In this document: positions 35,356 through 43,367 of the stretch, piece by piece
How the letters are laid out: the number at the start of each line of letters is the position of its first letter
How positions within the stretch are numbered: position 1 is the stretch's first letter
NCBI GenBank assembly: GCA_019358875.1
Contig: JAHHIF010000006.1
Coordinates: 124,001-188,000 of the forward strand
Direction: 5' to 3'
Origin: Symplocastrum torsivum CPER-KK1
GTDB taxonomy: Bacteria; Cyanobacteriota; Cyanobacteriia; Cyanobacteriales; Coleofasciculaceae
Length of the DNA: 64,000 nt
The notes under the pieces: model-generated
Told to the model about the DNA's origin: nothing
Databases searched by the model: none
Seen by the model: only the letters and a program-made list of their open reading frames with translations
Program-made: the position numbers and the translations under genes

Positions 35356-36534
35356 TCAAGTCATAATCGTTTTAGTCTCCTTACTCTCCCTGCCATACTT
35401 CTCCAAAGCCCAAATTAATACGGGAAGATATAGATTGATTGCCATTAGTCGTACTAGATGAGCTGCTGTTATTGTCTCAACATTGTGATTTAAGACTAAA
35501 GCAATCAATATCATTTCTGGAGAACCTCCAGGTACTGCCATCAGCAAACAAGTTAGCCAGTCCCAATGTGTCAAAAACATTGTGATTCCTGCTGCTATGA
35601 ATCCCGCTAAAAACGTTAGCGCGACAGGAATTGATGTCAAGGCAATTGTACGCCTTTCAAGATTTGGATTGATTCCCCAGTACTCACCAATCGTAATTCC
35701 CAGTAATGTCTGACCTATTAAATTTACCAAAGGTGGCACATTAAAGTTAAAGGGAGGGGAAAAAGGAAGCTGGATTAATAAATAGTTACAAGCTACCCCC
35801 ACTAAAATAGAGCAAAATAAATAAGGAGCAGGAACTTTAAATTTACTTCCAATACGAGCCGCAATGGCTGTTATGGACAGAACTAAACTTAGTAGTAATA
35901 AATACTGGAGATTAAATTGAGATAAATCTTTGCTTAGGGAGGAGATAATTAGGTTGATGTCATGAGGTGTAGAAACATTGGTGATTAGAGGGATTATTAA
36001 GATGATTCCTGTAAAACGAATTAATTGAACCAATGAAACGAGTGATACATTTTTTCCATAATCTGCTGCTATGCTTGCCATAATTCCTATATTGCCAGGA
36101 ACAACAGCCAGCATAGCGCTTAACAAATCTACCTTAGCAATATGTGAATAGATGTAGCCAATAAGGATACTACTTAATAGCAAAAGTATGCTTGTGAATG
36201 TCAAAATCGGTAGCTTGAAGAAAATATTTGCTAGATTACTATGAGCGATCGAAACCCCGATAGTAAGACCCACAAGAACCTGCCCGATTTTTCTAACATT
36301 TGTGTTCGGTTTAATCTGAATTTTGTAGACGATACGATAGAAATAAGCGACTAATGCGCCAGCAGTAATTCCACTTAAAATTGCAGAACCTGCTCCAGCA
36401 CCAATCTGCATAAAAACGAAGCTAAGTAAAAAACCTAGAATCATTTCTAGACCAACAAGCGAATACTTAGGAATGAATGTCAGCCAGGGTCTAACAAACG
36501 AACGCAAATGAATCTGGCTAATTTTTAGTGCCAT
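35356..36534 (-). CDS. AbrB-duplication-family membrane protein
   Basis: 392 residues with 9-10 hydrophobic segments in two repeated halves. Each half carries a Gly-rich SAMLAVVPGNIGIMASIAADYG or CLLMAVPGGSPEMILIALVLNH motif. This is the AbrB duplication family (TIGR03082), often misnamed ammonia monooxygenase; some members regulate or transport. The transported substrate is unknown. It is transcribed toward the Septu operon (convergent), with a 52-bp gap. Confidence 0.85.
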   Translation of the reverse strand: MALKISQIHLRSFVRPWLTFIPKYSLVGLEMILGFLLSFVFMQIGAGAGSAILSGITAGALVAYFYRIVYKIQIKPNTNVRKIGQVLVGLTIGVSIAHSNLANIFFKLPILTFTSILLLLSSILIGYIYSHIAKVDLLSAMLAVVPGNIGIMASIAADYGKNVSLVSLVQLIRFTGIILIIPLITNVSTPHDINLIISSLSKDLSQFNLQYLLLLSLVLSITAIAARIGSKFKVPAPYLFCSILVGVACNYLLIQLPFSPPFNFNVPPLVNLIGQTLLGITIGEYWGINPNLERRTIALTSIPVALTFLAGFIAAGITMFLTHWDWLTCLLMAVPGGSPEMILIALVLNHNVETITAAHLVRLMAINLYLPVLIWALEKYGRESKETKTIMT

Positions 36535-36942
36535 ATCAAGATCTGCTTTAAAAGAGTCAAAATATAAATTTAATTTTAGCTCTTTTAACGAATCTTAACA
36601 ATTTTCTTTTTTGGATAAGCTATTAATGAATTTTTATAACTAAACCAGCTCGGTAGAAATAATTCAACCGTAAAAACTCACCCCTGCCTTCAGAACTGAG
36701 GGAAAGTTTCACCCCGAATGTGTAGCATCTTCTCCTGGCAGCTTTTATGAAATAGGACGAGAAGCAAGAGGCGCAAGATACTGAGAAATAAAGGCATTGC
36801 TACGAAATAACGCAGCCAAATTCGGTAGAACCCCAATCGCAAATCCCTGATTCAACTTACAAAAGTTTACCAAGAAAGCTACTCCCTGAGCGTTGTTCCC
36901 GCTTTCTAAGGGGATGTGTCATTGAACGTCAGCAACACTCGT
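36535..36942. other. intergenic region with a possible decayed gene
   Basis: It is AT-rich near 36540-36660. The right half contains the open frame described at 36745-36918. No RNA gene or intact open frame with a start codon is seen. Confidence 0.35.
36745..36918 (-). pseudogene. possible protein-coding remnant, unidentified
   Basis: The minus strand is open for 57 codons without a usable start, reading AQGVAFLVNFCKLNQGFAIGV, then LPNLAALFRSNAFISQYLAPL. The regular mix of hydrophobic and polar residues looks protein-like rather than random, so this could be the 3' end of a lost gene, downstream of the CheY-like regulator on the same strand. I cannot name the family. Confidence 0.3.
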
Positions 36943-37353
36943 TTAATCGTTCTCTTTCACAGTTACTGCGTTTTTTGAATTAAGGAGCTTTCTACAAGAC
37001 TCTCGTAACTCTTGAGCATCAAAGGGTTTCGTCAAGTATTCTGTTGCCCCCGCTAAGCGTCCCTTTACCTTATCAAAAGCCTTATCTCTTGCTGTGATCA
37101 TAATAATTGGTAAATTGCAAAATTTGGGCAAAGTACGCAATGTGCGGCAAAGATCTAAGCCATCAACCCCTGGCAGCGACACATCTAACAAAAACATTGC
37201 AATGGGTTGATGGTAAATCAAGGACAAGGCATCAACAGCACTATCGGCTACTAGAACGTTGTACTCGTTTGCGATCGCCTGTTTTATTATTTCTTGCATT
37301 GCAGTACTGTCGTCCACCGCAAGAATAGTGGGTTGGTTGCTTTGGAGTGACAT
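36943..37353 (-). CDS. single-domain CheY-like response regulator
   Basis: 136 residues, receiver domain only: VDDSTAM at the acidic pocket, phospho-acceptor Asp in FLLDVSLPGVDGLDL (D57), IIMITA, then EYLTKPF with the conserved Lys. CheY-type regulators relay phosphate to a target by protein contact. The nearest kinases are the large one at 38323-41277 (divergent) and the one at 46266-48275; pairing is not proven. Confidence 0.9.
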   Translation of the reverse strand: MSLQSNQPTILAVDDSTAMQEIIKQAIANEYNVLVADSAVDALSLIYHQPIAMFLLDVSLPGVDGLDLCRTLRTLPKFCNLPIIMITARDKAFDKVKGRLAGATEYLTKPFDAQELRESCRKLLNSKNAVTVKEND

Positions 37354-38169
37354 ATGTCCCTATCTTCCAAGAAATTGAAGCTGATAACAAGCCAATAACG
37401 TGAAGATACTTAAAGCAAAAATAACCCAAGCTTTAATTATCTAGAAAAGCCTGTTGATTTAGTCTGGACTTATTCTAGCCAAGTCTTACTACTTAGATAT
37501 TTTTCTTTGACTATCTTTACTAACTACTGAGTAGAAATTTAAGCCTTTGGGTTGATCTACCCAGATTAACTAAAAAAATTGATTTTTTTGGGTTGATCTA
37601 CCCAGACACTTGCTACATATCATCATGCTTTAATCTACAAACATGATTAACTAAGCTTTAACTCTCAAGCCTTCAGACGATTAGGATTAGGGAAAGTTTC
37701 CCAGTCCCAGCACCCAAAACTCCTAGTTCTATTTATTTGCGCCTACTTGCTTATCTAGTGTTTTATCAGCCGCCTTATTCACCCATCGAAGAGGCAATCA
37801 GGCTATGTTGTAATAGAAATATAAGTTTGTGAGGATGAGTTTATACTTCTTAAAATTATGTTTATTCTGTGAAGGAAACAGAGCAATTCAAAAATTTGGT
37901 TGCGATTGTGAAAATCGAACAGATAATAGGTAATGGGGTAGAGCTTTTACAGGAACTGATCGAATGAAGCGATGCTAGTCATCAACTGGCAAAAGGGCTG
38001 GGAAACCCTAGGCATCGTCTCGAATCACCAGAACATACTATAGTTATTCAAAGCCACTAATTACTACTTGTACGAACAGTAATATCCGCAGCGGAGGTGG
38101 ATGACGGCGTAGCCCATTTAAACCCTTAAAAACAAAAAATAGTAAACAACAGTCTTTCAGGAGGGAGGG
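37354..38169. other. long intergenic region with direct repeats, no gene seen
   Basis: About 816 bases between two divergent regulatory genes. It holds the 20-bp direct repeat at 37546-37606 and a stem at 37970-38017 (CGATGCTAG with CTAGGCATCG, one extra G). It is AT-rich and shows no convincing open frame before the short frames at 38170 and 38225. Confidence 0.45.
37546..37606. repeat. two identical 20-bp palindromic repeats, 41 bp apart
   Basis: TTTGGGTTGATCTACCCAGA occurs at 37546-37565 and again at 37587-37606. Each copy contains the inverted repeat TGGGT...ACCCA. Position between divergent signalling genes and a spacing of 41 bp (about four helical turns) suggest a regulator binding site, but no binding protein is known. 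Confidence 0.6.
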
Positions 38170-38224
38170 ATGCTAACTAACGAAGACGCTTTTATTTGGC
38201 AATGGACTAGTGAGCCTTGATGAT

Positions 38225-38314
38225 ATGTACCTGTACCAAAATATCAACTCGGCTCCTGAAGCTGCCTTTGACGATTTGACTCGCTTGGCGATCGTAAAAA
38301 CCTCAACAATCTAA
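38225..38314 (+). pseudogene. short remnant of a GAF-type signalling protein
   Basis: Two short frames follow one another. The first, 38170-38220, has a strong ribosome site (AGGAGGGAGGG) and encodes 16 residues. The second, 38225-38314, encodes 29 residues including APEAAFDDLTRLA, which is the typical N-terminus of GAF-containing cyanobacterial kinases (FDDLTRLAA). It ends 8 bases before the large kinase. These are probably leftovers of a degraded GAF/kinase gene; a leader-peptide role is possible. Confidence 0.35.
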
Positions 38315-38322
38315 ACCGAAAG

Positions 38323-41277
38323 ATGAGCAAGCGACCTCTAGTGGAGAAATCAGGGCAAGTGTCACATCAAGAACTCGTAGATATCAAGTTAGCGATAGAT
38401 GAAACGACGGTAGTGTCAATTACCGATTTCACAGGGAAAATCCAGTACGTTAACGATAAGTTCTGCGAAATCTCAAAATATTCTAGAGAAGAACTGCAAA
38501 AAGTAGATCATCGCCTGATTAATTCTGGTTATCATCCACCAGAATTTTTCAAACAGATGTGGGGAACAATTCGCCGTGGCAAAGTTTGGAAGGGCGAAAT
38601 TAGAAACCGAGCTAAGGATGGCAAAGTTTACTGGATGGATACAACCATCGTGCCAATCTTGCAAACTCAGGAAAAGCCTTATAAATATGTCTCAATTTGC
38701 AAGGATATCACTGAACATAAGCAAGCCGAGGAAGAACACATTTGTCTTGGCACCAATACTCGTTTAGATCTTCCTTCAGAAGATAGGCACACTAGCCGTA
38801 GTAGGTCTAACACTAACAAAGGATTACTTCAATCCGAAGCGAACATGTCCCGATCGCATCTGAGTGGTAGCGACTACTCTTTCCGTGAGGCTCAGCGTTT
38901 TTTTAGATTCTCGCCGGAAATGTTGTGTATTGTTGGGTTTGATGGCTATTTTAAGACTGTTAACCCAGCCTTTGAAAAAATCCTCTCCTATGCTCCAGAA
39001 GAACTCCTTGCTAAATCATTCCTCGATTTTGTTCATCCTGAAGACAAAGCACTAACCCTAGCTCAATTGCAGAAGCTTAGCACTCAAGCATCAACTATCC
39101 AGTTTGAGAATCGCTATCGTTGTCAAGATGGTTCTTATACATGGCTTGCCTGGAGTGCCTCTTCGGTGATTGAGGACGGTGTCATGTATGCGATCGCTCG
39201 TGATATTACGGAAAGTAAACGGGTGAAAGCAACCCTACTAGAGCGATCGCGTGACTCAACCTTAGAAGCTGATGTCGGGGCGGCATTGAGCCAAAGTGGT
39301 ACATTACCCGAAAGCCTCAAGCGTTGCACTGAGGCAATAGTGAAGCATCTCGATGCAATTGGGGTTGGGATTTGGACCGTTGACCCATCAACCGCCCCTG
39401 GAACGACAGACCTTTTATCTCTAAACTTACAAGCGTCAGCAGGTCATCTTATCCCCACTGACACCTTTCCCTATCATCTTCCTCCAGACCACAGCCTCAT
39501 TGGTGAAATTCTCCAAACTCGGCAACCTGTCAGCACTCAATTGTCTTCAACAAGCAAACACGTCAGTACTAGCACGGGAAAGGTGATTTCCTATTCTCCA
39601 TTCCTGATTCCCCGACTTCCCAAAACTGCTGTTGGAGTCTCAACCCAAAAAATCTTCTTTACAGGTTACCCTCTGATTATTCAAGCACGGCTAGTCGGCA
39701 TCATTGGCTTGTTGACTCATCAACCCTTATCCGAGGTTGTGCAAGGTGTTCTGGGATGGGTTGCGAATGCGATCGCACTAGCAATTGACCATGCTTGGGC
39801 ACGGGAAGAACTACTCAGTCGTAGGGAAGCGCTACTCTTTCGATTAGCCAGTCAAATCCGTAACTCGCTTGACCTCGATACAATTTTGGGTACTGCCGTC
39901 ACCGAGATTCGGAGTTTGCTTAATGTTGACGGCTGTCACTTTTTGTGGTGCTGGTCAGAGCCAAATCGACCTTGCTTAAGTGTGACTCACGAAGCCTGCG
40001 ATCCCGGTTTACCTAGTTTATTAGGTGAGCGTCCATCACCCTATCTAACACCTTTAGCGGAGACAATCCGCAATCTAGAGACGCTCAAAATTGAAAATCT
40101 GGCTGAGGCATCCAATCTAGATCCTGAAATGCGATCAATCCTTAGCGATTGGGGCATCACCTCTGGATTGTTACTACCACTGAAGACTCACACGGGCCAG
40201 CTAGGAGCAATTATCTGTAGCCACTACGATAGCCCCCGCTTGTGGAGTGATCATGAAGTAGAACTCCTGCAAGCCGTGGTCGATCAATTAGCGATCGCGA
40301 TTGAACACGCAGAACTATTCGCAAAAACTCGCGCCGCTGTTCTAGCCGCTCAAACCCAGGCACAGCACTTGGAAATGGCGTTAGAAGAACTCAAGCAAGC
40401 CGAATCGCGACTCATCCAGACCGAAAAAATGTCCAGCCTCGGTCAAATGGTTGCGGGAATCGCCCATGAAATCAACAACCCCGTTAACTTCATCACAGGT
40501 AACCTGAGCCATGCAACCCACTATATCCAAGACCTACTTGACCTAGTTGAGCGCTATCAGCAGCATTACCCAAAACCGACTCCAGATCTTCAAGAGTATA
40601 TCGAAGACATTGATTTAGAATTCCTCATTGATGACTTGCCGAAAATCCTGTCTTCAATGCAGCTAGGGGCTGACCGCATTCATGAGATTGTCATTTCCTT
40701 GCGGAACTTCTCACGACTGGATGAGGCAGAAATGAAGCCAGTTAATATCCACGAAGGAATAGACAATACACTGTTGATTCTCCAAAGCCGCTTGAAAGCT
40801 AGTGGCAATAATCCTGGTATTACCATCATTAAAGAGTACGGCAACCTGCCACTTGTCGAGTGCTACGCAGGTCAACTCAATCAAGTCTTTATGAACATCG
40901 TCAGCAATGCGATCGATGCCCTAGAGACACAGAGATTAAGACAAGCAGAGAACAATTTGTGCCAAGGCGAGAGCGAAAGTGATTCTTCTTGCCCACCCAC
41001 TCTCTCACCGACGATCTGGATTCACACAGAACTCTTGGATAGCCATCAAGTCCTTATCCGAATTCGCGACAACGGTCTAGGCATCCCAGAAAACGTCATT
41101 GGGAGTCTTTTTGACCCCTTCTTCACTACTAAACCCGTAGGTAAAGGCACTGGTTTAGGGCTGTCGATTAGCTACCAAATTGTCGTAGAGAAACATGGCG
41201 GTATCCTCAAGTGTCTCTCTGAACCCGGTCAAGGGGCTGAGTTTTGGATTGAAATCCCGATCGCACCACAGCTATAG
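38323..41277 (+). CDS. cytoplasmic multi-sensor histidine kinase (PAS-PAS-GAF-GAF)
   Basis: 984 residues, no transmembrane helix. PAS1 ~15-137 (ending KYVSICKDITEHKQAEEE), PAS2 ~185-305 (ending MYAIARDITESKRV), GAF1 ~310-500, GAF2 ~515-680 (LFRLASQIRNSLDLDTILGTAVTEIRSLL). A coiled-coil linker leads to the kinase core: QMVAGIAHEINNPVNFITGNL places the phospho-His at H715, and the ATPase motifs are NIVSNAIDALET, IRIRDNGLGIPENVIGSLFDPFFTTK and GTGLGLSISYQIV. The two PAS and two GAF domains suggest sensing of redox, light (bilin) or small molecules; no conserved bilin-binding Cys motif was identified with confidence. No receiver domain is attached. Confidence 0.92.
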   Translation: MSKRPLVEKSGQVSHQELVDIKLAIDETTVVSITDFTGKIQYVNDKFCEISKYSREELQKVDHRLINSGYHPPEFFKQMWGTIRRGKVWKGEIRNRAKDGKVYWMDTTIVPILQTQEKPYKYVSICKDITEHKQAEEEHICLGTNTRLDLPSEDRHTSRSRSNTNKGLLQSEANMSRSHLSGSDYSFREAQRFFRFSPEMLCIVGFDGYFKTVNPAFEKILSYAPEELLAKSFLDFVHPEDKALTLAQLQKLSTQASTIQFENRYRCQDGSYTWLAWSASSVIEDGVMYAIARDITESKRVKATLLERSRDSTLEADVGAALSQSGTLPESLKRCTEAIVKHLDAIGVGIWTVDPSTAPGTTDLLSLNLQASAGHLIPTDTFPYHLPPDHSLIGEILQTRQPVSTQLSSTSKHVSTSTGKVISYSPFLIPRLPKTAVGVSTQKIFFTGYPLIIQARLVGIIGLLTHQPLSEVVQGVLGWVANAIALAIDHAWAREELLSRREALLFRLASQIRNSLDLDTILGTAVTEIRSLLNVDGCHFLWCWSEPNRPCLSVTHEACDPGLPSLLGERPSPYLTPLAETIRNLETLKIENLAEASNLDPEMRSILSDWGITSGLLLPLKTHTGQLGAIICSHYDSPRLWSDHEVELLQAVVDQLAIAIEHAELFAKTRAAVLAAQTQAQHLEMALEELKQAESRLIQTEKMSSLGQMVAGIAHEINNPVNFITGNLSHATHYIQDLLDLVERYQQHYPKPTPDLQEYIEDIDLEFLIDDLPKILSSMQLGADRIHEIVISLRNFSRLDEAEMKPVNIHEGIDNTLLILQSRLKASGNNPGITIIKEYGNLPLVECYAGQLNQVFMNIVSNAIDALETQRLRQAENNLCQGESESDSSCPPTLSPTIWIHTELLDSHQVLIRIRDNGLGIPENVIGSLFDPFFTTKPVGKGTGLGLSISYQIVVEKHGGILKCLSEPGQGAEFWIEIPIAPQL

Positions 41278-41329
41278 CAGAAGGCAGAAGGCAGAGGGCA
41301 GAGGGCAGAAGGCAGAAGGCAGAAGGCAC
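41278..41329. repeat. heptamer tandem repeat (CAGAAGG/CAGAGGG)
   Basis: Seven copies of a 7-mer alternating CAGAAGG and CAGAGGG directly after the kinase stop. A degenerate copy of the same family lies at ~61842-61880 and another at ~15604-15620. Slippage in such repeats makes them variable. Confidence 0.7.
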
Positions 41330-41650
41330 AGAGCTTTTATTGCAACAGCTATACCTGAGCAACGTTCTGTGACATTCCTCCGTTCATCTTTAATAAAACT
41401 TGTTGTAAGAGTTTCTGTTAAAGAGATTTACCGCTGAAAGTCTTATACAGGGAAACGAGGCGAGTCTTCCCTCATACCCAATTGCACTCAAACAGCCCAC
41501 CCGTTAGGAGTTGTCGCTTCTACCTGGGACTAAACGCTGAGAGCTAATTGGTTATTACATACTCTTTCAGTAGCAAAACCTGGTGAATTGCCCTTACTAC
41601 GGAAATGCACTAAAGGTATATCCCAACTTAACTTGAACAACAGTAAACAA
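41330..41650. other. intergenic region, no feature identified
   Basis: Between the kinase and the next hypothetical gene. I see no hairpin with a T-run, no repeat apart from the heptamers to its left, and no coding pattern on either strand. Confidence 0.4.
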
Positions 41651-42040
41651 ATGGCAATCACTTACCCCATTATCGAAACTCAGCTTCGGCTAATCAGAGC
41701 CTTACAGAAGGGATATGTTGAAGCACTGGAAGCAGGAGACTGGCAAGCCGCCAATTACCGTTGCTTTCACTTACACAAATTGTGTGAAGGGCTACACCAT
41801 CTTGGTCAAATGCTGGATAAAGAAAGCACCATTCCAAGCCCGGTTCCCCAAAAAAGTTCTAATAGCTGGGTTAGTAGTGTCCGTTCTACCAGCCCAATTC
41901 ATGCTTTGAATGCCCCTGAGGACACTGATAACAAGTCTGTGCCTGTGGTGTCACCACCACCACCACCCGATCTTGCCCGATATGAATGGGGCATCGGTTT
42001 TCAAGGGATTGAACCACCACCAATTGATGAAGTGTGGTAG
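41651..42040 (+). CDS. hypothetical protein with a poly-Pro segment
   Basis: About 129 residues from the ATG at 41651 (MAITYPIIETQLRLI); a longer frame from TTG 41588 adds 21 residues and is less likely. The first ~65 residues form an amphipathic helical block (LRLIRALQKGYVEALEAGDW and HLHKLCEGLHHLGQMLDK). The rest is flexible, Ser/Pro-rich, with PPPPPD, ending WGIGFQGIEPPPIDEVW. I do not recognise the family. No signal peptide or membrane segment. It is transcribed in the same direction as the kinase upstream. Confidence 0.55.
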   Translation: MAITYPIIETQLRLIRALQKGYVEALEAGDWQAANYRCFHLHKLCEGLHHLGQMLDKESTIPSPVPQKSSNSWVSSVRSTSPIHALNAPEDTDNKSVPVVSPPPPPDLARYEWGIGFQGIEPPPIDEVW

Positions 42041-42181
42041 GGAATTCCTAATTGTTAATCGGTTAGACAGCTAGTTTTTAGCTGAGGCAAGTGATTGGTT
42101 CAGGACTTGACATTGGCAAATTTGAGCTTTGAGTTGGTGCGATCGCTTACCTCATCAGCCAATTGAGAATGAGTTCTAGTC

Positions 42182-42210
42182 GTAGAGACGTTCCGGCGGA
42201 ACGTCTCTAC
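42182..42210. repeat. palindromic repeat, also terminator-like
   Basis: GTAGAGACGTTCC and GGAACGTCTCTAC are perfectly complementary 13-base arms around GGC. The GTAGAGACG core also forms the rplT terminator stem at 9865-9892. Such palindromes recur in cyanobacterial genomes. Confidence 0.6.
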
Positions 42211-42259
42211 AAAGTTTTATGGGTTGCCGAAAAAGGGGATAGATGACCCGGATGCAGTA

Positions 42260-42310
42260 TCACACCTGGTAAATTAGGGCTGGAAACTAACGAATGCCCT
42301 ATGGGTGTGA
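42260..42310. other. extended two-stem hairpin next to the CRISPR-like repeat
   Basis: TCACACC (42260-42266) pairs with GGTGTGA (42304-42310), and inside AGGGC (42276-42280) pairs with GCCCT (42296-42300). It ends 7 bases before the repeat. Confidence 0.45.
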
Positions 42311-42317
42311 TTCCTTT

Positions 42318-42354
42318 GTTTCAATCCCTGAAAGGGATTAATGGGTTCTGAAAG
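42318..42354. repeat. single orphan CRISPR-like repeat, 37 nt
   Basis: It begins GTTTCAATCCCTGAAAGGGA and has the typical cyanobacterial type I repeat layout: GTTTCAATCCC, a CCCT/AGGG stem, then TTAATGGGTT and an ending of CTGAAAG in place of the usual TTGAAAC. Only one copy is present, with no second repeat, spacer or cas gene in the window. It is probably a relic of an array or a mobilised repeat. Confidence 0.45.
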
Positions 42355-42438
42355 CCTTGTAGAGTAGGAGTTTTAGCAAAAATATCAAGCTACCTTGGAA
42401 AAACACCTACCCATTCGCGCCACTTCCGCTTGATCAGT

Positions 42439-43188
42439 TTAAACCACTTGGTCTGGGTCAACGCCTAACTCACGCAGTCGTGCTGCTAGTTGTTCAACAC
42501 GTTGCTCAGCAGCAGCGGCTTTCTCATCAGGGAGAGGAATCAACTCTCCCTCAGCCGTCATCCACCGCAACCACAGCCGATTGAAAGATTGAAAACTCCC
42601 TCGCCACAAACCTAAACTTAGCTCTAGCTCCGGAATCAGCAAGCGTCCCTGAGTAAGTTCTGCGGGTTCATAGTGTCCATCGACAAGGTGGAATACCTGA
42701 AGTTGCTCGGTATAACGACTAAAGACAACATAATAAGGAACGCGCAGAATCTGCTCATAAACTTCCCACTTCGTCGGGGGCTTTCCTGGTTCGCTAACCG
42801 TCTGTCCCAAATCTTCGTCATCTGTTCCTGGAGACAATAACTCAACCACCACAAACGGACTAACTTGTTCCTGCCAGACGACATAGCTCAAACGCATATC
42901 GCGTTCTTCATAAAGCCGAGAGACACCCACAACACCAAACCAATCGGGGCGCTTATACCGACCTGAATGTCTGAAATCGTAGTAGAGATTGAGGTCACAG
43001 GCGCTGAACACCATGTCTGGGTTCCAGTTTGGAGGGACAAAGGTCAAAAACAGCAGTAGGGGTTGTAAGAAATGGAATTCGTCAGGCAAGCCAGGTTCCT
43101 CTGGGTTGTCGCTAGGCAAGTCGTACATTGTCGGCAAAGTTTGCCGAGGTGGAAGAGGTGGGTCAGATTGGGGAGGAAGGCGAGTCAT
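42439..43188 (-). CDS. Uma2-family (DUF820) putative endonuclease
   Basis: About 249 residues from MTRLPPQSDPP; an upstream extension is less likely. The PD-(D/E)XK-like core is in the middle: DLNLYYDFRHSGRYKRPDWFGVVGV, then VSPFVVVELLSPGTDDEDLG with the expected catalytic E-x-x-S-P, then KWEVYEQILRVPYYVVFSRY. A Glu/Ala coiled-coil tail (EKAAAAEQRVEQLAARLRELG) is typical. The Uma2 family is very common in cyanobacteria and its true role is unknown; nuclease activity is inferred from fold. It is intact, unlike the pseudogene at 11861-12319. Confidence 0.85.
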   Translation of the reverse strand: MTRLPPQSDPPLPPRQTLPTMYDLPSDNPEEPGLPDEFHFLQPLLLFLTFVPPNWNPDMVFSACDLNLYYDFRHSGRYKRPDWFGVVGVSRLYEERDMRLSYVVWQEQVSPFVVVELLSPGTDDEDLGQTVSEPGKPPTKWEVYEQILRVPYYVVFSRYTEQLQVFHLVDGHYEPAELTQGRLLIPELELSLGLWRGSFQSFNRLWLRWMTAEGELIPLPDEKAAAAEQRVEQLAARLRELGVDPDQVV

Positions 43189-43367
43189 ATCAAGTTTTGT
43201 TTGAGGAACTTGCTTTAAACTTAATTTTAGGCTAGACATCCAGAGCATTGGCAGGAAAACTCAGCGGCTCAGCGAGGAAAATCTTTAGAATACTCACAGT
43301 ATGAGTAGTTTTTAAAAGTGTGCGATCGCGCAGTACGAAGAGAGCTTATCAAGCCTAGAAAAACAAA

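Larger units (their letters stand above)
42041..42438. other. intergenic region with palindromes and a CRISPR-like repeat
   Basis: It contains a perfect palindrome (42182-42210), a long hairpin (42260-42310) and one orphan CRISPR-type repeat (42318-42354). The downstream gene is on the minus strand and converges, so this is a 3'-3' region. No gene is seen. Confidence 0.5.

Noticed and set aside
32000..36600. Retron (RT plus ncRNA) around the ATPase/HNH pair
   Set aside because: No reverse-transcriptase motif (e.g. YxDD) is seen within several kb on either strand, so the pair was called Septu.
37970..38017. Riboswitch at CGATGCTAG...CTAGGCATCG upstream of the large kinase
   Set aside because: A stem can be drawn, but the inner sequence does not match any aptamer consensus I know (c-di-GMP, SAM, cobalamin, glutamine). 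It is mentioned only as a stem.
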